A stretch of 64,000 nucleotides of DNA from Rheinheimera hassiensis (GCF_022436675.1 NZ_JAKUJZ010000002.1:374655-438654), one strand, 5' to 3'. Positions 53,601 through 61,861 are shown, numbered from the stretch's first letter. A program made the numbers and translations. The notes: generated from the letters alone by a model not told the origin.

Positions 53601-54185
53601 TTTCGGGCGATATTGCTCACCTCACTTACCACCTTTGTCGGCCTGGCACCGATAGTGCTGGAAAGGAGCTTACAGGCAAAAATTGTCGTGCCGATGGCCG
53701 TATCACTGGCGTTTGGTATTTTATTTGCTACCATTATTACCCTGCTATTAATACCGGCTCTGTATGTAATACTCGAGGATATTAAAGATAAGTTCCCTAA
53801 AGCTATCCGTTATTACTTAGGTACTTTCGCCAAGGCTTATCAGTTTACAGGTCGTGCATTAAGGCGTGAATACTGGTCGTTTTGGGTAATACACTTGTTT
53901 TTTGCCTCACTGATTATCGGTATCATTGATGCAGTTTTATTTATTGTCTTAGGCGATCTTTACCCCAAGCAAATTTTAAGTATTGCTTATGGTTTATTTA
54001 GCCTTCTACCCATGGTTTCATTAGTTGTTAGGCGGTTACATGATATAGGTTACAGTGGGCATCTAGCTTGGATATTGTTAATTCCTGTAGTTAACTTACT
54101 ATTTATAATTGTGATCGGTTGTATTGGAACTAAGGCTGCTGGCGATAAGTATGGTGAGAATCCTAAGTTTCTTACTTACGCGTGA
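50676..54185 (+). CDS. RND efflux permease with C-terminal DUF805 fusion
   Basis: Proton-driven inner-membrane exporter. The first about 1040 residues are a complete RND protein. They include the N-terminal helix (SWFARNSVAANLLMAIILVAG), two large periplasmic loops, and TM4 with GIVVDDAIIIGESAYSEIEKRG (the charged Asp pair of proton relay). The second half repeats the fold, including VALAGVVVNDSLVMVDFVNR. An in-frame DUF805 domain follows (about 1055-1165): RALRREYWSFWVIHLFF, membrane helices, VRRLHDIGYSGHLAWILLIP and the end TKAAGDKYGENP. DUF805 proteins are normally free-standing (about 110-130 residues). The fused part looks more AT-rich and differs in codon use. No stop separates the parts. 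Confidence 0.9.
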   Translation: MDTNKGLISWFARNSVAANLLMAIILVAGVASLFTIKKQIFPEIVLEQVNIRVPYLGAAPQEVESGVIDKIEESLRGVNGIKRIRSTAVEGLATVRAEIANNYNVQEVMDEIKTQVSAISSLPEQTEKPVVYRVRFESDVMWLSLYGDATERTLKELSKDIRDELRKLPGVSKVEVVGARDYEVSIELSELKLKEYGLTFDQVVSAIRGSSVDLPGGAIKSDSGNILLRTKGQAYFLQDFEDIVLLTFADGTRLSLKDIATINDGFIEREDLSTFDGKNSVSIRVGAVGDDNTLKIAEQVKAYVERKQTQLPSSVSIAHWGDSSYYLQGRLDLMSNNLVMGAFLVLLALTLFLEFRIAFWVMVGIPVCFLGAMAMLPLPMFNVSINMISLFGFILVLGIVVDDAIIIGESAYSEIEKRGKSVDSVIAGAKKVAMPATFGVLTTIAAFVPMLMVGGAQAPIWGSIAWVVVLCLIFSLVESKLILPSHIINMDTKPWDPDKKGIFYSSGRACSNALKAVRMKVMSGLNHFIGKWYQPFVERCIHYRYVTMAAFMAMLILMFGVLGGGFVRWVFFPDIPSDFINANLTMQEGSSNQATVNALREAEAALVRANDKLNAEFNDSIIKHRLVFLNNDTSGQLVVELEKSEGREIDGFEIANRWRAEMPDIPGVKAFKINASTAGGGGADIALQLRGTNLDNLKLATEELKSRLAQYAGVYDIEDNLLGGNDEIVLQLKPEAHLLGLTLADVARQVRYGFYGAEAQRVQRDGEEVKVMVRYPRTDRSSVGSLENIRIRTADGGEVPFNQVASYTMQPSFSAINRVNGERAVTITAAADKSTIEPGKVVGEMRSKVIAEVTAKYEGVTGELDGASQDEMDAQADLLKAGVFALFCIYALMAIPLKSYSQPLVIMSVIPFGLVGAVVGHMVLGLSMSIMSIFGLVALAGVVVNDSLVMVDFVNRAREEGLSLRQAVSQAGAQRFRAILLTSLTTFVGLAPIVLERSLQAKIVVPMAVSLAFGILFATIITLLLIPALYVILEDIKDKFPKAIRYYLGTFAKAYQFTGRALRREYWSFWVIHLFFASLIIGIIDAVLFIVLGDLYPKQILSIAYGLFSLLPMVSLVVRRLHDIGYSGHLAWILLIPVVNLLFIIVIGCIGTKAAGDKYGENPKFLTYA

Positions 54186-54204
54186 CAGATAGAAGTTTGA
54201 ATGT

Positions 54205-54233
54205 AAAAGGCCACGCAATTGCGTGGCCTTTTT
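54205..54233. terminator. Bidirectional terminator between the RND permease and asnB
   Basis: AAAAGGCCACGC pairs with GCGTGGCCTTTT around AATT, a near-perfect palindrome with T-runs at both ends. It serves both convergent genes. Confidence 0.88.
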
Positions 54234-54248
54234 ATATTTGCTTATCGC

Positions 54249-55913
54249 TTAATAAGCTTGAGTGTGCACATCGCGTACGGCACGGCCGGACGGATCGGTC
54301 ATTTGCGCCATTTTTGCATCCCAGGCCAGTGCTTCGGGCGTGGAACAGGCAACAGACTTACCACCCGGTACACAGGCAATAGCGCCGGCATGCGGGAAGT
54401 GCTCTTCAAAGATCACCCGGTAGTAATAAGCTTCTTTGCTGTCTGGCGTGTTCACCGGGAAGCGGAAGCTGGCGGTGGCCATTTGCTGATCAGTCACTTC
54501 TTTTTCGGCATGGGCTTTTAAGCTGTCAATCCAGCTGTAGCCAACACCGTCAGAAAACTGCTCTTTCTGGCGCCATAAAATTTCATTTGGCAGCAGGCCA
54601 TCAAATGCCTGACGCAGAATATGTTTTTCCATTTTGCCGCCACCACACATTTTTTGTTGTGGGTTTAAACGCATGGCTACATCCATAAAGTCTTTGTCAA
54701 GAAACGGCACCCGTGCTTCAATACCCCAGGCCGACATGGCTTTGTTAGCACGGTTGCAGTCAAACATATGCAGCCGGTCCAGTTTACGTAAGGTTTCTTC
54801 ATGAAACTCTTTGGCATTGGGGGCTTTATGGAAATACAAATAGCCGCCAAATAGCTCATCTGAACCTTCACCCGACAACACCATTTTAATACCGGTGGCT
54901 TTAATTTTGCGCGCCATCAAATACATCGGCGTTGAGGCACGAATGGTGGTGACATCATAGGTTTCAAGGAAGTACACCACATCACGTAGCGCGTCTAAGC
55001 CTTCTTGAACAGTAAAGTGCACTGTGTGATGCACAGTACCGATAGCATCAGCCACTTTTTGCGCGGCTATTAAATCCGGCGAACCAGCCAGGCCCACTGC
55101 AAAAGAGTGCAAGCGTGGCCACCATGCTTCAGATTCGTCGTTATCTTCAACGCGGCGTTTGGCAAATTGCTGGGCAATGGCCGAAATAAGCGACGAATCC
55201 AGCCCGCCGGACAGTAACACGCCATAAGGCACGTCAGACATTAAGTGGCTTTTTACGCTGTGCTCCAGCGCAGCTTTTAGCTCAGTTAAACTGGCAGGGT
55301 TATCTTTTACTGCATCATAGCTTTGCCAGTCACGCTGATAGTATTTGCGCAGCTCGCCAATTTTACTGTCAAAGTAATGGCCCGGCGGAAACTCTTTAAT
55401 TTGCTTACATACCGGCACCAGTGCTTTTAGCTCAGACGCAACAAACAGCTGGCCGTGCTCGTCGTAACCGTAGTACAGCGGAATAATACCAATGTGATCA
55501 CGGGCAATCAGGTAACGGTTTTGCTCGGCATCATACAAAATAAAGGCAAACATGCCTTGCAGCTGATCAATAAAATCGCTGCCGTGTTCCAGGTATAACG
55601 GTAATATTACTTCACAGTCTGACTTGGTTTTGAATGGATAAGGGCTTGCCAGCTCTTTTTCGAGCTGCTTATGATTGTAGATCTCACCATTCACTGCCAG
55701 AATGTGATTTCGATTATCATTAATCAGGGGCTGGGCGCCATTTTCAGTATCTACAATCGCCAGGCGCTCGTGCACTAAAATGGCATTGTCGTTATTCCAC
55801 ACGCCAGACCAGTCTGGCCCGCGGTGACGTAATAACTTGGATAACTGCAGCGCCTGCTGGCGCAAGGCTTTAACATCAGTTTTGATGTCAAGCACCCCGA
55901 ATATCGAACACAT
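54249..55913 (-). CDS. asnB: Asparagine synthetase B (glutamine-hydrolysing)
   Basis: Makes asparagine from aspartate, ATP and glutamine. The protein is 554 residues, equal to E. coli AsnB in size. The N-terminal nucleophile Cys2 (MCSIFGVLD) with RHRGPDWSG and VNGEIYNHK forms the glutaminase domain (1-200). The synthetase domain has the PP-loop LLSGGLDSSLISAIA near 232, and GEGSDELFGGYLYFHKAP and WGIEARVPFLDKDF further on. It is convergent with the RND permease and divergent from the DUF3025 gene. Confidence 0.97.
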   Translation of the reverse strand: MCSIFGVLDIKTDVKALRQQALQLSKLLRHRGPDWSGVWNNDNAILVHERLAIVDTENGAQPLINDNRNHILAVNGEIYNHKQLEKELASPYPFKTKSDCEVILPLYLEHGSDFIDQLQGMFAFILYDAEQNRYLIARDHIGIIPLYYGYDEHGQLFVASELKALVPVCKQIKEFPPGHYFDSKIGELRKYYQRDWQSYDAVKDNPASLTELKAALEHSVKSHLMSDVPYGVLLSGGLDSSLISAIAQQFAKRRVEDNDESEAWWPRLHSFAVGLAGSPDLIAAQKVADAIGTVHHTVHFTVQEGLDALRDVVYFLETYDVTTIRASTPMYLMARKIKATGIKMVLSGEGSDELFGGYLYFHKAPNAKEFHEETLRKLDRLHMFDCNRANKAMSAWGIEARVPFLDKDFMDVAMRLNPQQKMCGGGKMEKHILRQAFDGLLPNEILWRQKEQFSDGVGYSWIDSLKAHAEKEVTDQQMATASFRFPVNTPDSKEAYYYRVIFEEHFPHAGAIACVPGGKSVACSTPEALAWDAKMAQMTDPSGRAVRDVHTQAY

Positions 55914-56208
55914 GATAACCTCTATTAATTAATTTTGTGTAAACACATTTTGTACCCTATAGATTTCAACTTACACGTAGGCGGCAAGACAATTCATCCC
56001 TTGAGCTTAGTTAAACTAAGTGATAGGGGGCATTGTCGCAGCCAACACCCGTGTATGTTGAAAGATGACGGGTGGTTTTGGCAGTATGTACGTCTAAACG
56101 CACCCGTTGAATGTGCCACGCCATGCTAAAATTGCAAGCGCTTTTTCGCGCTTTTCGTAAGTAATTGATGCTGATGGTTTTCAGCGACAGCAACAAACAA
56201 GACGGCTT

Positions 56209-57036
56209 ATGCAAAAAACAGAAGTAAAAACCCGCTTTACGCCACCGGCAGACTGGAACACCGCGTTGCTGCTTGGCAACCCGATATTTGCTGATTTATG
56301 TCAGCGTTTCCGCTTTGATCAGCTAACAGATTACCCTGATATTGGCTGGCTTAATCAGTGCTTACCGCACTCTGGTGTGAGCTTTGTTGATAATGACACG
56401 CTTAGCGCCGATGGCCGCTACTATGAAGAATATATTTATGCCACGCAGTGTATACCTACCCGCAAGGACAACTGGCACGACTTTTTTGGTGCGCTGATCT
56501 GGTGTTTATACCCAAAAACTAAAGCGCTGTTAAATCAGCTGCATATGGCAGAAATTGCTCAGCACGGCCTGAAACAGCGCAGTAAGCTACGGAATAAACT
56601 AACGCTGTTCGATGAATGCGGCGTAGTGGTTTGCCTTGAACCTGATGCATTTGAGCATGCTGAACTGCTGCGCCAGCATCAGTGGCAGCAAAGCTTTGTA
56701 ACAAAACGCAGTGACTGGTGGCAAGGCATACGGCCAATGATTTTTGGCCATGCCATGTACGAAATGGCAACGGCGCCTTTTATTGGTTTAACGGCTAAAG
56801 CGTTATTTGTTAATGTGCCTGATGGTTTTAGCCAATGGCCTTTAACCGCAGCGTATCAGTATTTAGATAACCAACTGCTTTTGCAGATAAAAAACGACGT
56901 GTTGTTAAGCTCGGAGCAATTAACACCATTACCGCTGCTAGGGGTACCTGGGTGGTATGCGGCTAGCCACCAGCCGCAGTTTTATGCTAATCAGGATTAT
57001 TTTCGCCCCAGGCGTAATAAACCGATGTTAACTTAA
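56209..57036 (+). CDS. DUF3025 family protein
   Basis: The protein has 275 residues, is soluble, and has no signal peptide. Recognisable family segments are YEEYIYATQCIPTRKDNWHDFFGALIW, YPKTKALLNQLHM, FDECGVVVC, MIFGHAMYEMATAPFIGLTAKAL and the C-terminal LTAAYQYLDNQLL with LTPLPLLGVPGWY and DYFRPRR. Function is unknown. It is divergent from asnB. A second, diverged copy of its last about 60 codons lies 2.5 kb downstream (59587-59811), implying rearrangement at this 3' end. Confidence 0.88.
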   Translation: MQKTEVKTRFTPPADWNTALLLGNPIFADLCQRFRFDQLTDYPDIGWLNQCLPHSGVSFVDNDTLSADGRYYEEYIYATQCIPTRKDNWHDFFGALIWCLYPKTKALLNQLHMAEIAQHGLKQRSKLRNKLTLFDECGVVVCLEPDAFEHAELLRQHQWQQSFVTKRSDWWQGIRPMIFGHAMYEMATAPFIGLTAKALFVNVPDGFSQWPLTAAYQYLDNQLLLQIKNDVLLSSEQLTPLPLLGVPGWYAASHQPQFYANQDYFRPRRNKPMLT

Positions 57037-57062
57037 CACCAGTTATGTCTGGGGCAACTGCT

Positions 57063-57536
57063 CTATTTGGCTGCTTTTAGAGTGCCGCTCCATGATTTAC
57101 TGATAACCCGCCACTGGCCGTCGATTTTGGTCATGGCCAGATAATCTATTCCTAGCCATTGTGGGTAATCCAGCATCACTTTCACCACAGCGCCGGTGTC
57201 AGTGATATCCAAAATTTGATACTGACGGTGGCGCTGATCTTCATCTGGGGCAGGTTGAAAACCTTTAGCCCATTCCTCACCGGAGACACTGACAACTTTT
57301 TGTTGCTTGCCAGAGTAGCCGACTACTACTGTGTCTTTTAGGATCACCCGAAAGGCGGTTGGTGCACTGCCTTGTTCAAAAGCTTGCATCATGGTTTGCA
57401 TGGCGCTGTCGATGGCTGCATATTCGGCATGTTGTTGCACAGAAACTTGTGCACTGACATTCGTGTTTGCAACGGCAGACACACTCCAGCCAAAGCTCAG
57501 GCAAGTTACAATTAAAGTTTTTGCAAATGTGTTCAT
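57063..57536 (-). CDS. Secreted NTF2-like (lumazine-binding type) protein
   Basis: The protein has 157 residues: a signal peptide (about 1-23, ending VSAVA) and an NTF2/SnoaL-like cone-fold domain with AIDSAMQTMMQAFEQGSA, GEEWAKGFQPAPDEDQRHR and DYLAMTKIDGQWRVISKSW. No catalytic residues can be assigned. AAGGA lies upstream of the ATG. It is the last gene of the minus-strand set led by the AraC-type regulator, 32 bp after the DJ-1/PfpI gene, and is probably co-transcribed with it. Confidence 0.8.
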   Translation of the reverse strand: MNTFAKTLIVTCLSFGWSVSAVANTNVSAQVSVQQHAEYAAIDSAMQTMMQAFEQGSAPTAFRVILKDTVVVGYSGKQQKVVSVSGEEWAKGFQPAPDEDQRHRQYQILDITDTGAVVKVMLDYPQWLGIDYLAMTKIDGQWRVISKSWSGTLKAAK

Positions 57537-57568
57537 AAAACGGTTTTCCTTTTAGATGAAATAAACGA

Positions 57569-58372
57569 TTAAGGTTGGGTAACGGTTGGCTTCTGCTTTT
57601 GCAGAATGTTTACAACGGCGCTGGCAACTAAAGGTGCAGACGGATAGTTCTGGCCAGTGACTAAACGGCCATCCACTTCGATATAGGGTTTTTCCGGATC
57701 CGGCGCTTTAAACAAGCCACCATGCTCTTCAATGGTCTGGCGCATTAGAAACGGCAAGTGCTTAAAATAAGCGGCTGACTGGTCTTCATAGTCTTCCGGG
57801 TAGCCAGTGACACGTTTACCTGCCAGTAAATACTGGCCGTTGCTGAGTTTGAGACGGACAATACCTGCAGTGCCATGGCATACAGCCGAAATCACGCCAC
57901 CATTTTTCTCATAAATATGCCGGGAGATGTCTTGCAGCCGGACGTCATCCACCACCTGATACATGGCGTTACTACCCCCGACGTAATACACAGCCTGGTA
58001 ACGACTGGCATCAATCTCGTCCGGTGTATGAGTTTGGGTCAGACCCGCCATAATGCGCTGATCTTTCAATCGTTCGATTAAGCGTGGACCCAGCACGGTC
58101 GGGTCTATCGGCACTGCGCCGCCGGTAGGGGACACAAAGTCGATGGTATAACCTGCGTTATGGAAGGTATCCCAGGCATTCACCACTTCGCCAAAGCTGA
58201 TGCTGGCAGGCACAGTGGAGTTACCGTGGAATTTACTGCTGGACAACACAAACAACACATGACCAGCTGGGATTGCTACTGTGTCGGTTTGGGCGTTGCT
58301 GGCTTGCACTGACGTTATAAAGCCACTAAACAGCAAGCACAGCAGCAGGTGATAACATTTTTTCCAAATCAT
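57569..58372 (-). CDS. Secreted DJ-1/PfpI family protein
   Basis: From the ATG at 58372, with GGAG 9 bp upstream, the protein is 267 residues. A signal peptide ends near residue 24 (TSVQA). The class I glutamine-amidotransferase-like fold follows, with the nucleophile elbow VISAVCHGTAG (Cys165, His166), EVVNAWDTFHNAGYTIDFVSPTGG, YYVGGSNAMYQVVDD and GGLFKAPDPEKPYIEVDGRLVTGQNYPSA. It resembles Hsp31/glyoxalase III-like members, but export is unusual since most are cytosolic. An upstream in-frame start at 58408 would bury the signal peptide. It lies between the AraC-type and NTF2-like genes. Confidence 0.85.
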   Translation of the reverse strand: MIWKKCYHLLLCLLFSGFITSVQASNAQTDTVAIPAGHVLFVLSSSKFHGNSTVPASISFGEVVNAWDTFHNAGYTIDFVSPTGGAVPIDPTVLGPRLIERLKDQRIMAGLTQTHTPDEIDASRYQAVYYVGGSNAMYQVVDDVRLQDISRHIYEKNGGVISAVCHGTAGIVRLKLSNGQYLLAGKRVTGYPEDYEDQSAAYFKHLPFLMRQTIEEHGGLFKAPDPEKPYIEVDGRLVTGQNYPSAPLVASAVVNILQKQKPTVTQP

Positions 58373-58424
58373 AGTGAAAAGCTCCGTATCAGTTAAAGGA
58401 GCATTCACCTTAAGCGAAAATGAT

Positions 58425-59486
58425 TTAAATCAAAGTCTTGTTAGCTGTTCCCGCACTACTGAAACCTGTTTCCGTAGTGTTCGAACGCTCGCGGAACAAG
58501 GCAGGTGTACAACCATTGGCCTTTTTAAAGGCAGCGTAGAAGGTCGACATCGACTGAAAACCAGCAGCCTCAGCAATAGCCTCCAGCGTTTGAGCAGGTT
58601 GCTGCAGCAACAGGCGTTGGGTTTCGACCACCCGCAATTGTGCAACATAGTGTTTAAACGGCGTGCCGTTATTGTCATTTAGCAACTGCGACAAGCGGGC
58701 CTGAGGAATGCCCAAACGCCGCGACACCCGGGCAAGCGTCAGGCTTGGGTCAAGATACAGCCGTTCACCTGACATTAAATTAGCCAGCTGCTGCAACTCA
58801 GCGGCCGCTTCAGCTGCGGGAATTCGCCTGTCCTGATAAGGTTCAACCGGCGCCTGACCTTGCCGCAAGCCCCAGGCGACGGCCCCACAAAGGTAAAGCA
58901 CAAAGGAAAACGACAAAGCCCCAACAATATAAGAGGTAAAACCTGAGGTTAAATACGCCAGCCAGATCAGCCAAAGCCCGGCGGTGACACCAAGCAGCAA
59001 CAGCCTGGCGCTGCCTGCGGGCAAACGATGGCGCTGCTGCACCAGCAAAGCCGTGCTTATCAGCAGATAAATGAGCCAGAGCCAATTGCCAGTGCTGACA
59101 ATAGCGCTATGCCAGAGTGAGGCATAGTCAGCATAAGGAAAAAACAGATTCAGACTAACGGCCACTATGGTCAGCAGGCTGCCATGCACCAGCTCAAAGC
59201 GCCCCCATTCGCCGGAGGTACAGAGGTTGGTGCGGGTGAAAAAATACAACGAAGGGCCAATCAACAAACAAGCGGTCAAACCGGCCTGCATCACCGAAGC
59301 CGGTGTATCGGGCAGGAAATAAAAGGCTACTGATTTACCGGTGCGCACGCTGACCATTAAAATCAGCACGGCAAGAGCGCGTTGTGCCACAGATGCTTTA
59401 CCGGCAAACCAGAGATACAGCGCCAACGCCAGGCCATTAAATGCACCAAGCGCAGAGAAAAAAAACAACAGGTGTTCGCTTAACAT
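58425..59486 (-). CDS. Membrane-anchored AraC-family transcriptional regulator
   Basis: The protein has 353 residues. The N-terminal about 215 form about seven membrane helices (for example LFFFSALGAFNGLALALYLWF). The C-terminus has two helix-turn-helix units of the AraC type (about 245-345): LTLARVSRRLGIPQARLSQLL and LEAIAEAAGFQSMSTFYAAFKKANG, followed by TPALFRERS. The membrane domain suggests direct sensing at the inner membrane. GGAG lies 8 bp upstream. It is the first gene of the AraC/DJ-1/NTF2 set and the likely regulator of the two exported proteins. Confidence 0.88.
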   Translation of the reverse strand: MLSEHLLFFFSALGAFNGLALALYLWFAGKASVAQRALAVLILMVSVRTGKSVAFYFLPDTPASVMQAGLTACLLIGPSLYFFTRTNLCTSGEWGRFELVHGSLLTIVAVSLNLFFPYADYASLWHSAIVSTGNWLWLIYLLISTALLVQQRHRLPAGSARLLLLGVTAGLWLIWLAYLTSGFTSYIVGALSFSFVLYLCGAVAWGLRQGQAPVEPYQDRRIPAAEAAAELQQLANLMSGERLYLDPSLTLARVSRRLGIPQARLSQLLNDNNGTPFKHYVAQLRVVETQRLLLQQPAQTLEAIAEAAGFQSMSTFYAAFKKANGCTPALFRERSNTTETGFSSAGTANKTLI

Positions 59487-59517
59487 TTAGTCCACTCCGC
59501 GGGGCAACACTTCGCTG

Positions 59518-59538
59518 CCGAATCATCCTGTGATTCGG
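59518..59538. promoter_or_regulatory. Inverted repeat upstream of the AraC-type gene
   Basis: CCGAATCA (59518-59525) and TGATTCGG (59531-59538) form a perfect 8-bp inverted repeat with a 5-base spacer, 32 bp before the regulator start. There is no T-run, so an operator is likelier than a terminator. Confidence 0.4.
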
Positions 59539-59586
59539 GTTAATCTGCAATGGGTTTTTACCACTAACAAACAGGGCCTGGTTTAA

Positions 59587-59811
59587 TATGATGACTCGCC
59601 ATTTCGTGGCGGAGATCTGTGCGCTTTAACAGCTGCTTACAGTTTTGTTGATGCTAAATTGCACGAACAAATTGCTAACGAGGCAGTACTTCTTGATAAT
59701 CAACAGCTAACGCCTTTGCCATTACTGGGCGTACCGCGCTGGTATAACGACAATGAAACAGCGGGGTTTTACCACAATACTGACTATTTCCGGCCAAAGC
59801 GACAGCGCTAA
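59587..59811 (+). pseudogene. Truncated DUF3025 gene, 3' end only
   Basis: This frame has no start codon or ribosome binding site and is open only from 59587. From about 59623 it reads ALTAAYSFVDAKLHEQIANE, then LTPLPLLGVPRWY and FYHNTDYFRPKRQR before TAA. This aligns with the last about 60 residues of the intact DUF3025 protein encoded at 56209 (LTAAYQYLD, LTPLPLLGVPGWY, DYFRPRR) but is clearly diverged. The region 5' of LTAAY does not match. It is a displaced gene end left just upstream of natA, marking a recombination or insertion boundary. Confidence 0.85.
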
Positions 59812-59834
59812 AGCCCCGACAACAGGACAGTTGC

Positions 59835-60635
59835 ATGATTGATATTCAGGATTTAGCCAAGGCGTTTGCACTTGGTAAAAGCAGCAAGTTATCGGATACT
59901 GAAAAACAAGACGTACGTTACAGCAAAGAGGCGTTTCACTCGGTGCGCAATGTCAGCTTTAGCTGCGGCGCAGGTGAAGTGTTGGGGTTGCTGGGGCCAA
60001 ATGGCGCAGGTAAAACCACCACGTTACGTATGTTATCTACCGCATTAAAACCCGACGCCGGCTCAGTGCTGTTAAATGGCGTTGATGTATTAAAACAGCC
60101 GGTAAAAGCCCGACAGCAAATCGGCTTTTTATCGGCCGATACCGGCCTGTACGGCAAACTAACCGCCTTTGAAAATATCGCCTATTTTGGCCGTTTGCAC
60201 GGCATGAAAGAGAGCGCCTTAAAACAGCGCATCGACGAGCTGTTTACGCTGTTAAATATGCACGACTTTGCCAACCGCCGAGCGGACAATATGTCGACCG
60301 GTATGAAGCAAAAAACCGCTATTGCCCGTGCAGTAGTGCACAGCCCCAAGGTGGTGATTCTGGATGAACCCACCACCGGTCTGGATATTATGACCGTGCA
60401 AACGGTGCTGGATTTTATCAAAGGCTTAAAGCAAGCCGGTACACCGGTTATTTTCTCTACCCACCATCTGGACGAAGTGGCATCACTTTGTGACAGAGTG
60501 GTAGTAATTGATAAAGGCATCAGCGCTTTTTCCGGTGATATCAGCCAGTTCAGGGCGTTATCTGCCAACGGTGATTTACGCGATGCGTTTTTAAGCGTGT
60601 TAAATGGTGCAACAAACCAGCAGGGAGCAGCATAA
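59835..60635 (+). CDS. natA: ABC transporter ATP-binding protein NatA
   Basis: ATPase of an ABC-2 exporter; NatAB in Bacillus extrudes sodium. The protein is 266 residues. Walker A is LLGPNGAGKTTTLRM (near 53-62), the signature is NMSTGMKQKTAIARA near 155, Walker B/D-loop is VVILDEPTTGLD near 172, and the H-loop is STHHLDEV. AGGA lies upstream of the ATG. Its stop is immediately followed by the natB start. Na+ specificity is inferred from the NatB-type partner. Confidence 0.88.
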   Translation: MIDIQDLAKAFALGKSSKLSDTEKQDVRYSKEAFHSVRNVSFSCGAGEVLGLLGPNGAGKTTTLRMLSTALKPDAGSVLLNGVDVLKQPVKARQQIGFLSADTGLYGKLTAFENIAYFGRLHGMKESALKQRIDELFTLLNMHDFANRRADNMSTGMKQKTAIARAVVHSPKVVILDEPTTGLDIMTVQTVLDFIKGLKQAGTPVIFSTHHLDEVASLCDRVVVIDKGISAFSGDISQFRALSANGDLRDAFLSVLNGATNQQGAA

Positions 60636-61838
60636 ATGTGGCAGGTCTATTTTAAAGAACTTACTGAGTTAATGCGCGATAAGAAAACGCTGATTTTTGT
60701 TATTTTACTGCCGATTTTTATTTTCCCGGTGATTTTTGGTGTAATGGGGCTGGTGTTATCCAGCACCACAAATACCGCCATGCAGGCAGAGCACCGCTAT
60801 GTCATCGTTAACGCAGAGCAGGCACCGCAGTTTGCTGATGCGCTGTTTTATCATAAAAATTTTGCGCAAATTAAAACGGATAAAACCGCTGAAGCAGATT
60901 TAGTTGCGGCTATCCGCAATGATGAGTTTGATGTAGCGATAGTGATCCCGGCCGATTTCTCTGCTAAACGCCAGGCTGCAGAGCAATCTCAGTGGCAGAT
61001 TATTTATAACCAGTCATCACAATTTGATTTTATGTACCGCTACTTCTCTGAGCTAATGACCAATTTTAATGAGCAGTTACAGCGTGATACGCTAACGCAG
61101 CTGAATGTCGACCCGGCAAAACTGGCCGCTATTATTAAACCGGTCGATGTCCAAAAGGTGGATACTGCCGCTAAGCGGGAGAATATCGGTGAAAAATTCG
61201 GTGCGGTAATTGCCTATATTCTTATTCCATTGTGTTTGCTGGGCGCGTCTTACCCGGCGATAGATATGGGCGCCGGTGAAAAAGAGCGTGGTACGTTGGA
61301 AACCCTGCTAATTTGCCCGATAAGCCGGGTTAGCATAGTGCTGGGTAAGTTTTTCACGGTACTGACAACCGGTCTGATAGGCGCATTGATCACCGTAGGC
61401 AGTTTTGGCATCTGGGGCGCGATTATCGGCTCTTTCGCCGGTATGGCGGTGGTGCAGGAAGCGATGTCGGCTATCGCTATTACCGAACTTATACTTATTT
61501 TTTCTTTGCTGCTGCCTATCTCTGCTGTGTTTGCTGCATTGCTGCTGGCGATATCGATATACGCCCGTACCTTTAAAGAAGCACAGAACTATATCAGCCC
61601 GCTGTCGATCATGATTTTCCTGCCATTGGTGGCCGCTATGATGCCGGGTGTTGAGTTAACCAGCAAAACCGCCCTGGTGCCTATAATGAACGTAGCACTG
61701 GCGATAAAAGAGCTGATTAAAGGCACCGCCGATTATGGTTTACTGGCGTTAATTTTTGGCTCTACATTGCTGTTAGCCAGCATTGCTATTGGTTTTTGCG
61801 TACATTGGTTTCAACAGGAAAAAGTGCTGTTTCGCTAA
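60636..61838 (+). CDS. natB: ABC transporter permease NatB
   Basis: Membrane component of 400 residues. A first helix (about 16-40, KKTLIFVILLPIFIFPVIFGV) is followed by a large extracytoplasmic domain (about 45-180). Five or six C-terminal helices follow, with GAGEKERGTLETLLICPISRVSIVLGKF, the CPR-type motif of ABC-2/NatB permeases, and YARTFKEAQNYISPLSIM. It abuts natA without a gap and is followed by a strong hairpin. Confidence 0.88.
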   Translation: MWQVYFKELTELMRDKKTLIFVILLPIFIFPVIFGVMGLVLSSTTNTAMQAEHRYVIVNAEQAPQFADALFYHKNFAQIKTDKTAEADLVAAIRNDEFDVAIVIPADFSAKRQAAEQSQWQIIYNQSSQFDFMYRYFSELMTNFNEQLQRDTLTQLNVDPAKLAAIIKPVDVQKVDTAAKRENIGEKFGAVIAYILIPLCLLGASYPAIDMGAGEKERGTLETLLICPISRVSIVLGKFFTVLTTGLIGALITVGSFGIWGAIIGSFAGMAVVQEAMSAIAITELILIFSLLLPISAVFAALLLAISIYARTFKEAQNYISPLSIMIFLPLVAAMMPGVELTSKTALVPIMNVALAIKELIKGTADYGLLALIFGSTLLLASIAIGFCVHWFQQEKVLFR

Positions 61839-61861
61839 TACTGCCAAGGCTTTAGCACCCT

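Noticed and set aside
56136-56153. AAGCGC/GCGCTT hairpin with Ts before the DUF3025 gene
   Set aside because: Six-bp stem only, and in the leader of a gene rather than after one. Not enough to call an attenuator.
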